Notes: a model not told the origin generated them from the letters alone. Positions 12,351 to 24,570 are shown, numbered from the stretch's first letter. The stretch: DNA of 64,000 nucleotides from Coriaria nepalensis (GCA_027186245.1 CP114488.1:7979501-8043500), one strand, 5' to 3'. Numbers and translations: made by a program.

Positions 12351-14040
12351 TCAAGCTTGGAAGAGCTTCTTAATCACAGCGGCCATGTATTTACCCTGAT
12401 GTTCAGCAAGTGCAAGCTCTGTTTCGCTCGGCTCTCTTGTCCCATCTCCGGCATAGGTTCCAGCTCCATATGGACTACCACCTCTAATGGAGTCCATCTT
12501 GAACATGCCTGCCCCAAAAGTGTAGCCTATGGGAACAAAGAGCATTCCATGGTGTGCTAATTGGGTTATTGCCGTCCAACTGCAAGAAAAATAGTGAAAA
12601 ACATAATAATTAAAGTTTGCTAAGAAGAATTTTTCAACCAAGGAAAATTATATTTGGGTGTATAAGGAATCGAGTTTTTTGCATATAAAATGACGGTTAG
12701 CTTCAATTGGTCGTCCAATGAAAATTCAGTTTACCTTAAAGAAAAAACAAAAATCAGTTTGTAATGAATGATTAAGGAAGTTCCGATGTGCCATCTAAAT
12801 TCCGGTTCTAACATGATTATTGAAATTTGATAGCCCTGACCTTAATCACATAGTAACCTTAGAAAAGAAGCCATATATGTGTAGATAACACAAAAGGAAA
12901 GGAATTCAAAGCTAAAATAAGTTATAAGCTTTTGCCAAAATCCTAATGATAAATCTTACATTACTATACATAATTCTTTCAATAAGCCATCTGGTTTTTC
13001 CCTTCAAGTGGACTACATTCACATTTAAAATTCAACCTCCTTTACGGACTCTGAATTTACCAACAAGATGATAAAAAGAAGGCGCGCATTCTATTCGCAT
13101 CAGCTCCTCAACTCATGACTCATTCCGGAAAAGAAGACCGGACAAATTGTAGGCACAAACAACCCTCTACTTGATCAGAAAAATCTACAACCACCTTATA
13201 AACTTGCCAATGTCTATACAACTACTCTGTTCTTAATATCCACTCATTTCCAAATCAATGTCTGAACCTTGCAGACTACATAACCAAAACCCTATTCCAA
13301 TGTCCAAGCCGAACAATAATCGCTTTCGTTTCCATGAAATCGAGCCTAGTTACTAAGTAATTCAATCTTTGATTAGTGCAATCATAACATATCAAATTAG
13401 TACAATCATAAACGTATTAATTGAATGACTTATTAAACCACATTTCAAGCCAAAGAAAAAAATAAAAATAAAGAACTTACGCAGTGGTTTCTTGGCCGCC
13501 TCCTTGCGTTCCGGTGCTCACAAAAAACCCGGCAGGCTTTCCGGCGAGCTTCTGCTCCTTCCAGAGCTGCCCTGTAGAATCAAAGAACGACTTCATTTGC
13601 CCCGCCATGGACCCATACCTCGTCGGAAACCCAAACAAAATCCCATCAGCCGCCGCCAATTCCGTCGCCGTTATCTCCGGAACAGACGAATCCTTTGTCG
13701 GCGCTTTCATCAGCTCCAGAACCTCAGCCGGTAAAGTCTCCGGCACTCTGTACAGAAACCCCTCAACGCCGTCTACTCCGTCGACCCCTTTCTTCAGTCT
13801 ATGGGCCAAGGTTTCCACGTGACCGTACATCGAGTAGAACACTATAAAGATCTTCAATTTCGCAATTGAGCGATCATCTACGCCGGCGGCGGCTTCAGTC
13901 GTAGAACTTACGATGGATTCGTCGTTTCCTGGGTTTTCCTCGAGTAAGATCGGAGCGCCGCCATCCGGGGCGTCGTCGGCGATGGCGGAGGAAGAGGGTA
14001 CCTTCTTCTTGCTTGGGACACAGCCTCCACCTTTCCCCAT
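12351..14040 (-). CDS. WrbA/FQR1-like NAD(P)H:quinone oxidoreductase with N-terminal acylation motif
   Basis: Two exons on the minus strand, 14040-13481 and 12579-12351, encode 262 residues. The intron has consensus GTAAGT and TTGCAG ends and splits an Ala codon. The enzyme is a flavodoxin-fold FMN protein that reduces quinones by two electrons, avoiding semiquinone radicals. Visible FMN-site motifs are [11 protein letters not shown] (69-79), PTRYGSM (139-145) and [12 protein letters not shown] (175-186). Exon 2 carries [11 protein letters not shown] and the [11 protein letters not shown] loop typical of WrbA. Ordinary FQR1 proteins are near 200 residues. This one has an extra N-terminal segment of about 60 residues beginning MGKGGGC, with Gly2 suited to N-myristoylation and Cys7 to palmitoylation, so plasma-membrane attachment is inferred. 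The extended form matches the Arabidopsis At4g36750-type paralogue as I remember it. It converges with BEH2. Confidence 0.93.
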
Positions 14041-14330
14041 TAGGAATTAACGATTAGAAATTGAACCCCGGAGAAAATGTTGAACTCCAATTTTGGAATA
14101 AACAGTTTGATTTCGTGCCACCGTTTTTTCAAAACATAAAGAAGAAGAAGACGACGAATACCTTGTCACTAATTTCTCAGTCCGTTGAATGTGGAGATTT
14201 TTCTTTTTTATACCCTTTTTTTTAGAAATATTTGTTTCAAATTAAGATGGAACGTGGATCTGAATAATTGTATCGGACAGATCCGGAAGCGTAGTTCTCT
14301 GGTTGTTTTGGATTTTACGTGCTGGGGACC

Positions 14331-14339
14331 TTATTTATA
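14331..14339 (-). promoter_or_regulatory. Candidate TATA box of the quinone reductase gene
   Basis: Read on the minus strand it is TATAAATAA, about 290 bases upstream of the start codon, with a CCAAT-like word close by. The distance implies a leader of roughly 250 bases if it is used. Confidence 0.4.
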
Positions 14340-14344
14340 GCCAA

Positions 14345-15760
14345 TGATGATGTTGAGGCGTGACCAAGTAGTAATTTCCTTTTTCTTTTTTTTCTCCTTC
14401 CAAAAGTAGTAATTTCTTTTGACATATTGAAGTCAAAATGTGAGGTGTTCTTGCAAGTTTTCTTATTTTTATATGTACATAATAATAAATAATGAGTGAC
14501 ATATCAAAATTTATCGTTTAATTATTTATTTGACCTTAAACGAATTGAAAAGAATAGACAAAAAGAATTGAAGATTGAGGTCTTTAGAGCCCTCTTAGAA
14601 GGAACTCTCTAATATGTATAGAGAGAATAAAAAGAAAGCAAATGTATATATATATCTTAAGAGAATAAGATCGATCCAACCTTCGTATGAAAGACTTCAA
14701 ATCTTTAAAAGTAAAAATTTAATAAAATAGAAGGGGCAGTGCCCCCATGCACACTCAATTACTCAAATCGTCCAATAATCAATCACTTCAAAAAAAAAAA
14801 AAAAAGTTTTGAAGAAGGAAAAAGTTTTGAAATTTTGATTTATAGTGTTTTTAGTATTGAATTTATTTTTAATAAATATAGATTTATTAAGGACTCTTTC
14901 ATTTTGATCCACTTGAATTGGTTTCACTTGCTATCCGATTCTATTTTTTTTTTATTGTAAGATTTAAATTTATTTATTTATTTTTGACATAATTTAATTT
15001 AAGATTATATATGGTGTTATTATTATTTATAAATATATTTGTATTATAATATTCATTAAAAAATATGTATTTGGATATGAAAAATTTTAAAATAATATAA
15101 AAAATAAAATAAAAAAATTAATTGAATTATCGTTTAATAAATTTATTACTAGTAATAAAAAAAAATTTAGATGAAATTGTTACCAAGTCAATAAGAAACC
15201 ATCATTTAGAAGTATATTAAAATGCTAATGACGTGTATGATTAATCTTAGGCCCCAAAAAATTAATCATCCTTTAAAAAATGATTAATCTATATATATAT
15301 ATATATATATAATTTTTTTTTCTTCTTGATTTTATACCCCATTTTTCTTTATGCCCCAAAATATATAGAGCCAATCTATAAGAGATTTTTGTGAGCAAAT
15401 AAGGCAGAGTCGCAAGGATTACAAGAAAAACTTGTGTGTGCCAATGGTGGAGATGAATTTCGAATACGAAGCTGAAGCAAATTATTTCAAACCACAGAGG
15501 ACTCGATGTGCTCTATAGACTTTACCCGACGTATGCGTGTAGCTGTGGAGAAGGTGACATAAACCTCCTCACCTCCTCTTGAAGATCATTGGTAAGAAAA
15601 ATACTTTTGACATCCATTTAGTGAAGACTCTATTTTCAAACGACAACGAAGGTCATAAGAAGATTGCGAACTATGGTACGGCGAGCTACAGAGGCAAATG
15701 TTTTTTCATAATCAATCTCACACTCTTATATAAATCCATTAGTAACAAGATAAGTCATGT
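14345..15760. other. Intergenic, AT-rich
   Basis: No recognisable coding domain. An (AT)n run lies at about 15290-15310. A slightly more complex stretch at 15370-15660 keeps short open frames that I could not assign to a family. Confidence 0.55.
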
Positions 15761-15766
15761 ATCATT

Positions 15767-16111
15767 TATAGAAATTTGAGTTTTCATCTCAAAATTAATT
15801 ATCTATCAAATGAGTTGACTTATTTTTTTATATATTAGTTTTTCAAATATTCTCTTTCAGATGTAAGTTATAATATTCTCAACACGCCATTTCATGTGTG
15901 GTGTTATTTTTTAGCCTACATCTGAATATTTTTTATATGGATGATGTGGAACACGTATGACGGTTAGTCCGATCATAAGTTGGTTTGCTCTGATAACATG
16001 TAGAAATTTGAACTTTCATCTCAAAATTAATTAGTTATAAAAAAAGTTAACTTATCTTTATTATATATTAGTTTCTCAAATATTTCTTTTCAGACGTGAG
16101 ATATAATAACA
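15767..16111 (-). mobile_element. TRIM-like miniature LTR element (two about 115-bp direct repeats with a PBS-like site)
   Basis: Two direct repeats, about 15767-15884 and 15999-16111, share long blocks such as TAGAAATTTGA, TTTCATCTCAAAATTAATTA and ATATATTAGTTT, and are roughly 80% alike by eye. Only about 114 bases separate them. Next to the right repeat, the minus strand reads TGTTATCAGAGC, one base off the TGGTATCAGAGC initiator-Met-tRNA primer-binding site used by plant copia and TRIM elements. On the minus strand the left repeat starts TGTTGAGAATAT, a plausible LTR start. Short LTRs, a tiny non-coding interior and a PBS are the definition of a TRIM. I see no convincing target-site duplication. 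Alternatively these are LTR pieces of a larger copia element, of which 16245-16690 would be another piece. Confidence 0.55.
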
Positions 16112-16244
16112 TTATGATACCATTAGATTGAGTGAGGCACATACATGGGGACAAATAGTTGAAACAAATTGATAATTAGAAAGATGGACCAGAGACTTGG
16201 GTGGAGAAGCAAACTTACGTAGAACAAGGCTAGGGAACTAATGA

Positions 16245-16690
16245 CTAATGAGGTAGAGGGAGTGGTACAAGTGATGTCTGACCAGTCTTCGTTGATGTAG
16301 GCTCATCAATTAGGGGTGTATGTGTGGATTCTTGAGAAGGAACGTGGTCATTAGGAGCGGAGTCGCTTGTGGTAACTTTGTTAAGCTCACTTGAAGATGG
16401 TGAAGAGTGAGAAAGAGGAATAGACAAAGATGAAAACATAATATGTTCCCAGAAAACAACATGTCAAAATATCCCCAGATATTGTGAGATGGGATCCTAA
16501 CAATTTCTTTGTTCTTTACATATACCGTAGACTACGAAACAACATAAACATACTTGTGATTCTAAGTTTTCACTATTCATGGAGTTGTAAGAGAGGGAAA
16601 AAAAAAAAAGACATGCACACCCAGACTTTATAAGAAGACTGACATCGGGAGAGACCATGTAAACAAATGGAGTTTGATTTAACATGACTT
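16245..16690 (-). pseudogene. Copia-type integrase/linker fragment
   Basis: On the minus strand two adjacent frames recall the C-terminal integrase region of plant Ty1/copia polyproteins. One has TPFVYMVSPDVSLLIKSGCAC followed by a tyrosine-containing PYN-like stretch; compare the copia pattern of a phenylalanine-glycine-cysteine-alanine-cysteine core. The downstream frame is the Ser/Thr/Pro-rich linker that precedes reverse transcriptase (SLSIPLSHSSPSSSELNK). No reverse transcriptase follows, and frames are broken between the two parts. It is an isolated scrap. Confidence 0.55.
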
Positions 16691-17588
16691 GAGGTGGTAA
16701 ATGAATCAGATGTTGGTAGAATTTAGAAACGACACTTGAAATGCGTAATAATATGCTGTCTAAAATATAATTTTATTCTCTCCCATTTATGTGGGGGTGC
16801 ATATGATTATAGTTTTCAAGATATAGTCAATTTGCACCAAGTAAATGTATGAATATTTTTTTGGTATTCTGGTAGAAGAAATAGAAAGGATGATGAAGTG
16901 AAGTTTGTTTTATCCAGATTTCTCTATTGATAAACAATTTATACACCTATTGGTAAACTGTCAATGATCATATTGTTAAGTAAAAATTTAAAACCATTTT
17001 TACAATAATATTTTGAATTTCTGAAATTTAAAACAACTCAACAATAAGTAACCATTTTAATGGATTCATCGAGTAAAAAGCTTCCCAAAAGAAAGTTTTC
17101 AAAACTTTAACTCATAAAACTTTTTTATTGATAAAATGATGTTCTAATTAAGAAGTACAAAAATTAATAAAACCTGAAATGATCGTAATATCCTCGGTCA
17201 AATTAGCATGCGAAATTATCATTCTACCCTCATCTTCTTCCTTTTCCTTCCTTATCATGCAAACAGTAATCTGCAATGAAAAAAAAAATAGCGATCAAAC
17301 CCTTAAATGAAAGTTCTATTGCAATCAGATATCTCTTTTTCGTCTCATCTAATTCGTTCTATGATATTCATTTTCCTTCTATGGGTTTATTTTCCTTCAT
17401 CAGTATGTTTTAAGATATCATTCATTTCTCTTTCAATTATTGATAGATAATCACAAAAATAATCGTGACTTTATTTTTATATTGAGCTTTCATTTCATTC
17501 TGACAATAAAAATAGAGAACTTTAAGGTCTATAATGGCATTACGAAATCCGTGTTTGAGTTGCAGAGCTCAATAGGTTGGATGCTTAA

Positions 17589-19520
17589 TGCTCGATGGGT
17601 GGACATGGTTCGAGAAATCGTGCATCGAGCCCATCGAGAAACAAAATGTAATTCCACATATTTTTTCATTATAATCAAGATTATTGATTTGCCATTTTAT
17701 TTTTCTTTGATCCTTGTATAGAAATGAATATTCTTATCATAATTATATGTTTCGATAGTGAATAAAATGAGAATTTAACTATTAGAGAAAGAAAAGTCAT
17801 TATAGTGGCATGAAAATAGGATATATCGATCAATTGGAAATGAACCCCCTAATAAATTGTGTGCTACTTGCAAATAACATATATATTTTTGTAATATTAT
17901 TTGTTGGCCTTTGAAATGAATATCCTAATTTTATACAAATAAATTTTAAAATTTAAAATTTACCTATATTGATACTCGAAGGATAAAATACTCAGAGTTT
18001 TAAATCAATGATCAAATACTTAAGGTTTAAGAGGAATGATCAAACACTCAAGATTTAAAATCAAAGATCAAACACTTAGGATTTAAGAGGAAGGATCAAA
18101 TGATTAGGTTTTAAAATCAAAGATTAAAAACTTAGGTTTTAAGATGAATGATCAAAACTTAGGTTTAATGTAAAAACACATGTCTGATAATGAAAACTTG
18201 ATGCTTGATGGGTTCTTTAACAGTCCCCATCGAGCACTGAGATTATAGCACAAAGTAAAGGGTAGATACTTATAAGTTGTTTGTTTGTTTATTTTTTTCT
18301 AAGAGAGACTTATAACTTGAGTTTTCAAGAGCAAACATATACTTGAGACTTATCATTACATTTTATTAAGTTATTGTATTAAAATATGGTCAAATCTTTA
18401 CGAAAAAGGGACAACATAGCGATTGAAATATCTCATTTTACTAAGTAAAATTACCTATAACAGATTCTCAATTCCTGTAAGCAATCAGAATACAATATGC
18501 AAATAACTAAATTTGATCAATTATATAAATATGCCAATAGTGTTTCAACAAAATCAATAAATACTACAACTAAATAAAAAATCATTTAAATTATTATTTA
18601 AACTAAATATATTAATAACATAAATATATCCAATAATTACAGTAGGTACAGGAGCATCGTGCACAAAGGCTTTAGCAATGTCCTCAATTACAACTCGATT
18701 TGTAATTTGATGATAGGATGTATACCATTGTACAACTGTCCATCTACATTCGCCACGAGTATTCTCTCTAATAGTTTACTAGTATACACAACTTGTTGGC
18801 TCTACCGGCTCTTACTTGACGCAGGGTCTGAAGTAGATTTCTCTTTTCGAGGTTAACCACTCCACCCGTGGTCGTTTCCAACTTCATTAATGGATATGTC
18901 CATGCTTAAAGTCCAAATTACTGATGTGAGGAAGTGTATATCAAGGGCCTTGCAAATAGACTTTTAAGGAGAACATGTACATCCTATTGAACATTATTTA
19001 AATGCTCCAATAATTCAACACTTGTGGAGAGTATTCTCAATTGTAGTATGGACACATCCGTTTGAGAGGTTAGAAAGAATTTCAAGTGCAGTAGGTAACC
19101 TTGGAAGGGAAAATCCACTCTAGACTATGGTTGCAATTAGGATCACAAGCCAACACATTACGTACACCAAAAAGGTTGAAGATGCGAGATATTTGTAAAC
19201 ACACGACTGATTATAATTTTTTTATCATGAAATTAAATAAAATATAAAATATTTAGAACTAAATTTAATATTAAAAATAAAAAATATGTTACTCTATAGT
19301 TCGATGCCCATCTAAAAGGAGCTTTAATGCTCGATGGGTCATGAATGTACCAATCAAGCATGAAGATGGGAGATAAGAGAATTGGTATATGTTCTTAATA
19401 CTCGATGCCCGAGGGGTGTAGTATAACTAATCCATCGGGCATTGAGCATTGAGGTGAGAGATCAAATTCTCTGATATCTCATATCGATGTTGGATGGGTA
19501 CATTTAGGGCTCATCGAGAT
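17589..19520. repeat. Field of short inverted repeats with core TGCTCGATGGG / CCCATCGAGCA
   Basis: TGCTCGATGGG occurs at 17589-17599 and 19328-19338, and TGCTTGATGGG at 18202-18212. Its complement occurs as CCCATCGAGA at 17630-17639 and CCCATCGAGCA at 18226-18236. A related pair, CTCGATGCCCGA and TCGGGCATTGAG, lies at 19401-19412 and 19435-19446. Further partial copies are near 17623, 19310 and 19509. Pairs face each other over loops of 13-30 bases and could form hairpins. Origin unknown. Confidence 0.6.
17990..18175. repeat. Diverged minisatellite, period about 30 bases
   Basis: Six or so copies of a unit like ATGATCAAACACTTAGGATT plus a TAAGAGGA-type tail follow one another. Alternate units end in AAAATCAA and AAGAGGAA, which suggests a higher-order dimer. 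Confidence 0.75.
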
Positions 19521-20890
19521 CAAAGCATAGAAAGCTCAAAGTTTCTAAAATTCAGAACTCGTGCTATCGAGAACTTCATGGATAAGGCATTTTCTCATTA
19601 TTTTCACCAATATCTTATGCCAAACTTAGGTTACTCAATCAATAACACACAAAACACTAATTTTTCCCCCTAAAAAGGCCATAGTTTTCAAGTGTTTGAA
19701 ATTTACCTTCGACCGTGATTATGACATAAGCTTAGATCACATGTTATCGTTCATGGCTTTATCTGGTGAATCTTTCTTAAGTGGCTTCTTTAACTTCTCA
19801 ATATTTGAATTTTTTGTTCAAACTATTGTGTTGGGTCGGATTGGTTTCGATATCCACGAAGTAGGTGAGATTCTTGAAGATGAAGAAGATAAAGTTTTAC
19901 TTTGAAGAAGATGAAGAAGGAGTTGAAGGAGAATGTGAAGATAATGGTGGTGCCAAAATGGAGGGAAGGTAAAGAGCTTCAGTTTTTTTTTTTAAAATAA
20001 AAATTAACTACAAGATAATAAGGTAATTGTATTTTTTTTCTTGACCTTTAAAACAAAAAAATCGATAAAAATCAAATTAAGAGGCCATTTTGCAACTAAA
20101 TTTTTATTTGATCTAACTTTTTAAACAGTTTTATTTGGAGCTAATTTCACAAATACTCTCCCCTTTTAATATTCAACTGTAACAATAAAAATCAATGGTC
20201 CAACAGTAAAAAAAGTTAACAGTAAACTTTTAGGATAAAAGTCAATGATGGCTTTGGTTTCGACTACTGCGTTTATGAGTCTCACTAGATTATTTTATTT
20301 TATTTTATTATTATAAATACAAATACCGAATATTATAATTATTAATTAATTACTTTTTAAAATTTCAACATGAGATGCAATATGAGGTATTTATCGGGCC
20401 TTAGGCTTTCTCTTTCATTTCTTTTTAATCAATAGAATTCCAACATTTCTCTTTGGCTTTCAGGATATGAAAAGAACAACAAAAAGAATAACAAAATGAC
20501 CATCATTTTGGTCTTCTATCTATAATTCTCTTACTATCAAAATATGTCATGAGTACTAAACATGAACATCATGCTTCAAAATCAAACCATAACGCCGATC
20601 TGTCGTTTTTTTTTTTTGGCCAAAAATCTGTCATTAACTGACTCTCTCATAAAACTCTATCGACTGCAAGTAGGTTTATAAGATTACATTTATAATTAAC
20701 ATCTCTATCAGAAAATTTAAAGTTTGACTAACTTCCAAGAACTTGACATAAATAGAAAGAAAAGATTGTCATTATATATACTAGAGTTTTAAGATAGACT
20801 AAATAATTACACTTTAAGATGGTCAATATCTACAAACCAAAAGGACTGATACTTTTTGTCACGCCTCTTACCTAGCTCTCTACATGTAGT

Positions 20891-22363
20891 TCAATCGAAC
20901 AAGTTAAAATATTCCAAGCCTTGACTATAATTATTATCCGACATGTAGAAAACAGCCTGCTCATATCCAGTTTCCTGCACCACAAACTCCACTGGAAACG
21001 CCGGTTCCATAGCATTAGCATCCATTGAGAATGATGAGCTCGGACTATGGCTTGATGCCCCATGATGATGATGATGACTGCGCTCCGACAGCCGCTGGAT
21101 CTCCTTCTCTGCTTCTAATAGCTTTTCCTTCAGCTTCGATATCTGCAAAATAATTTACAACAAACAACAAACAAAATTGGTCTGTAATTTTTATTGGGCC
21201 GAGACATCTATCATAAAGTGGGCCTCTAAAGGCCCAGCAATAGTGATCTTTTTATAAAACATCTTACGATTTTTATTTTTTTATTTTTTTATTCTTTTGT
21301 GTGCCTTGTTTCCTTAGTTCGTACATAAGATGGTGGACAAATCATATACTTCTCCAATTATTGCATTGCAATCTATTTGAAAAGATAAAGTAAGTTTTGT
21401 TTTATGTGTCATATCCCAATTTTCTTAAATCCAAATGGGTTTTAATTTTTTTATTTAAAAAAGAAAAAATAAATAAAAACAATTCATAGTTAAATGAGAG
21501 AGTTAATAGTGAAATAAAAGTCAAACTAGGAAACTTGCTTGTCCAAAATTGCTTCGTAGGGAATATGTTCAAACATCAAATGAATGCTAAAAATCGTTAA
21601 ATGGTAACATCTCTGTTTGGTTGCTAAGAAACACAAGGAAACGAAAGGAAAGTTGAAAAGGAATTATCTAGCTAACTCTATACATCAAACTTTCAAATAT
21701 GAGTTTAAGATTAAAATCTATTTTAGATCTAAAATTTTGTTTATAAAGTACTAGCTAATTAAGTACTAATTATCGAAATTTCAAAAGCTTTTATAAAACA
21801 AAAATCCGAACCTTAAATTAGAGAGAGAGAAAGAAAGAATTGTACCTCAGATTCAAGGCGACATTTATCCATGACCACGGAATCATGTTGTTTCTTCATA
21901 ATAGAGTACTCCCCCTCGAGTTTTTTGTTCTTCCAACGGGCACGCCGGTTTTGAAACCAAACGGCAACTTGTCGTGGATCGAGGCCAAGTTCGGAAGCCA
22001 GCCGATCTTTCCTTTCGGACTCTAACTTATGCTCGTTACCAAAATTCAATTCAAGGAGGCTTACTTGCTCATCACTGAGCTTCCTCTTCTTTAACCCAGC
22101 CTCACCACCTTCTCCTCCCTTGTTCTTCTTACGCATCCGTCTCATCTTCGCCTCACCATTTCCTGTAATTCCAAAAGGGCACCGTTTTGGCAAACATATC
22201 TAAATATGAGGTACATAGTATAGTACCTCATGAAGGATGAAAAGAAAAGAAAACGCTTAAGTAGAGTCAAGTTTGTACCTTGTTGAGGTACCACTTGGGT
22301 GTATAAAGGGGGGCACATCTGTGAGATTAGTACGATATCTTGATCTTCTACTTGATTATCCAT
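20891..22363 (-). CDS. HD-Zip class I transcription factor, HB21/HB40/HB53 group
   Basis: Three minus-strand exons (22363-22279, 22162-21846, 21142-20891) encode 217 residues; all junctions are GT-AG. The homeodomain spans about residues 53-108, with the recognition helix [16 protein letters not shown]. The leucine zipper follows directly, with heptad positions L110, M117, V124, L131, L138, A145 and L152. The second intron cuts inside the zipper, as is usual in this group. Class I members bind the pseudopalindrome CAATNATTG as dimers in the nucleus. The block [20 protein letters not shown] and the lack of HD-Zip III/IV domains place it with HB21/40/53, which act below BRC1 in bud dormancy and ABA accumulation. 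The C-terminus (YFNLFD) is an acidic/aromatic end like the family's activation motif. A run of five His (157-161) after the zipper is unusual. Confidence 0.95.
21147..21845 (-). other. Second intron of the HD-Zip gene
   Basis: About 700 bases of AT-rich DNA between the GTACAA donor and TTTGCAG acceptor. I see no nested gene or element in it. Confidence 0.7.
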
Positions 22364-22493
22364 TGCCCTCTCGCTCCTTGTTCTCTCTTTTCCACTCAAC
22401 TTTGTTTCTTTACCTTTCTTGCAGTACTCAAAGTGAGTGAAAACTACAGGTGTAAGTGGGTGGATGGATGGCTTGGGAGAAACAGCACAGGAT

Positions 22494-22503
22494 GTTATAT
22501 AAT
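22494..22503 (-). promoter_or_regulatory. Candidate TATA box of the HD-Zip gene
   Basis: The minus strand reads ATTATATAAC about 130 bases upstream of the start codon, leaving a leader of around 100 bases without an upstream ATG in the part I checked. Confidence 0.45.
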
Positions 22504-23044
22504 AGGCATAACTTTCTTTATTATTAACATATAAAGAAGGAAAGACGAGGGAAATGGCCCTCAAGTATGGACAATATTACGACCACGTCATCTACGGACT
22601 TGCAATCCTTATCTAGACTCTTTTGTTTCCTAAACAGCTGATTAATGTTGTGATTAAATTTTCAGTTTGTGGTAAACGACGTAGTTCTAAAGTGTTCCTC
22701 TTAGTGAAAGTTGATAGTATAGTTTTGGCTTGATAGAATCTAATTTGAGTTGAGATAAGTGATCATATTATAAAATGAGAAACCCTTCAAAAATTTATTC
22801 ATATTCGAACTTAACGAAATATATTTTCTTCGGGCTTAGTTTGTAATCTTTTACTTTCATTTAATGCAAAATATTTATTGACAAAAAAATATATATATAT
22901 ACAAACAATTGTCTAGTACAAGATAATTGGTTCATCTTCGGTTCTTATAATATTTACTTTATATTGCTTTACATTCAGTTTGGATGAATAAAACTTCAAG
23001 CATTTTAATTCATTGAATTTTCTATAACTCGAAGATTCAAAACA

Positions 23045-24484
23045 TGTAAATCCTTATCTTCACCTTATTAAAGTCTTCTATGTTTGATTGTTTTGACATC
23101 GGAAAAATTCATCATTGCATAATAATTAACTTTCAATTTCGGGAATCATATAGATATAAATATATGACTAATTAATATAAAAAGATAAAATAAATAATTG
23201 TAATAAATACAGACGTACCAAAAGTTTTAAATAGATTTTACATTATTAATTGAAAATTAAATGAATGTAATAAATACGTTGTCATTTAGCTAAAAAAATT
23301 AAATCTAAACTACTATGACAAATAGGCAAAGAATTTGAAACTAATATAAGTCATACTTTTTTTCGACATATCTACTAACGAGTGAACTGAATTACAAATT
23401 ATTATTTGAAATAAATAGAGTATGATTACGGAAATGAAAATTTGAAAGAATAAGAGATTGAAATAACTAAAGGAAAATTAATGAAATCAAATACTTGGAA
23501 AGAATAACTTAATAAATTCAATAACATTTGATAAAGTTGAAACCAAAAGCGAATTCTACACTATGACATGAAATAAAATCTACACTTTCTCTACTCCTAA
23601 GATGTGATATATGAAAGGAGTGATATATGAAAGGAATGAATAAGAAAAAAGAAGAATGTGTCCAATCTATGAATAACGAATTGAGATTTTCACTTGGATG
23701 TGAATTCGGTGCTCTAATCATTATTCTTATGAACGGATCTTAAGGAATCAAAGACATAATTTCCCGGAGGAAAAATAACATGTGTCGTCTCGAACTTGGA
23801 GGGAATTAATTTACCTGAGCATAGAGAGAAGTTACGAATGTTGCTTGGTTTTTGATGATAAGTTGTTTGATTGGTTATTGATATGTGATTATTGTTAATG
23901 CATTTTGCCTTAACCAAGCTGGGTATTAATCGGCAAACAAGTTGATGGCATCCTTGTAAATAAGTTGAAGTCAACCTCTACTCCCTTTTAATTATGGCTC
24001 TCACCCCACTCAGTGGGCCCTGCCACCATTTTTGTTGGATGGTTATTGAATCAGGTTCCGATCAAGTCAGGTCGACTTTGAGTCTAGGTTCATTAAAATA
24101 AACTTCCTCCCCTCTTTCCCTCCCCCTCCCACCCCCCCCCCCCCCCTCCCTACAATTTCAGCCGAACTTTCCCCTCTCTCGTTGAATTTCAGCCAGACAT
24201 GTATATTAGTTGGATGGTCAATCCTTGTACAGGTGATCTAAGGTCATTCCTTGCACCACATCATTAATCCAAGTGATTTCTTCACTTTATCGTACATATC
24301 CCATATTTATCCAAATTTACTTCAATTAAATCATATTTGGTCGACCGTAATTAATTACTACCCGGTTAAAATGAATTGTTAACCGATTTATTAGTTACTT
24401 GACATTGATTAATTGGTTTAACCATAATTGACTTGTATTTAATTCGAATTATTGACCAATAAGCTCTTAACACATGTCTTACAA
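23045..24484 (-). repeat. Left LTR (3' LTR of the minus-strand element)
   Basis: Aligns base for base over long blocks with the right LTR, for example TTCTACACTATGACATGAAA near 23553 and 31548, GATGTGATATATGAAAGGA, and GAATTATTGACCAATAAGCTC near 24446. The start is uncertain by about 40 bases: similarity is traceable to about 23045, while TG at 23081 is an alternative terminus. The end is probably ACA at 24483. It includes a C tract at about 24132-24147. Confidence 0.8.
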
Positions 24485-24570
24485 TTTTTATGTGACAAAA
24501 AATGCCCACTTAATCTCTCTCATTAAAATTGAATTTGAATTATATGAGGGAGATTAATGATCATGATGCT

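Larger units (their letters stand above)
16700..20870. other. Intergenic, repeat-rich, no recognised gene
   Basis: Contains a minisatellite (17990-18175) and a field of short inverted repeats (17589-19520). The ORF at 19696-19905 encodes 69 residues of no known family. A G/A-rich stretch follows at 19880-19970. Nothing supports a cellular gene. The region may be a decayed, unclassified mobile element. Confidence 0.5.

Noticed and set aside
13484..13822. 112-codon plus-strand frame opposite the quinone reductase exon 1
   Set aside because: Antisense shadow of a conserved exon with no domain of its own.
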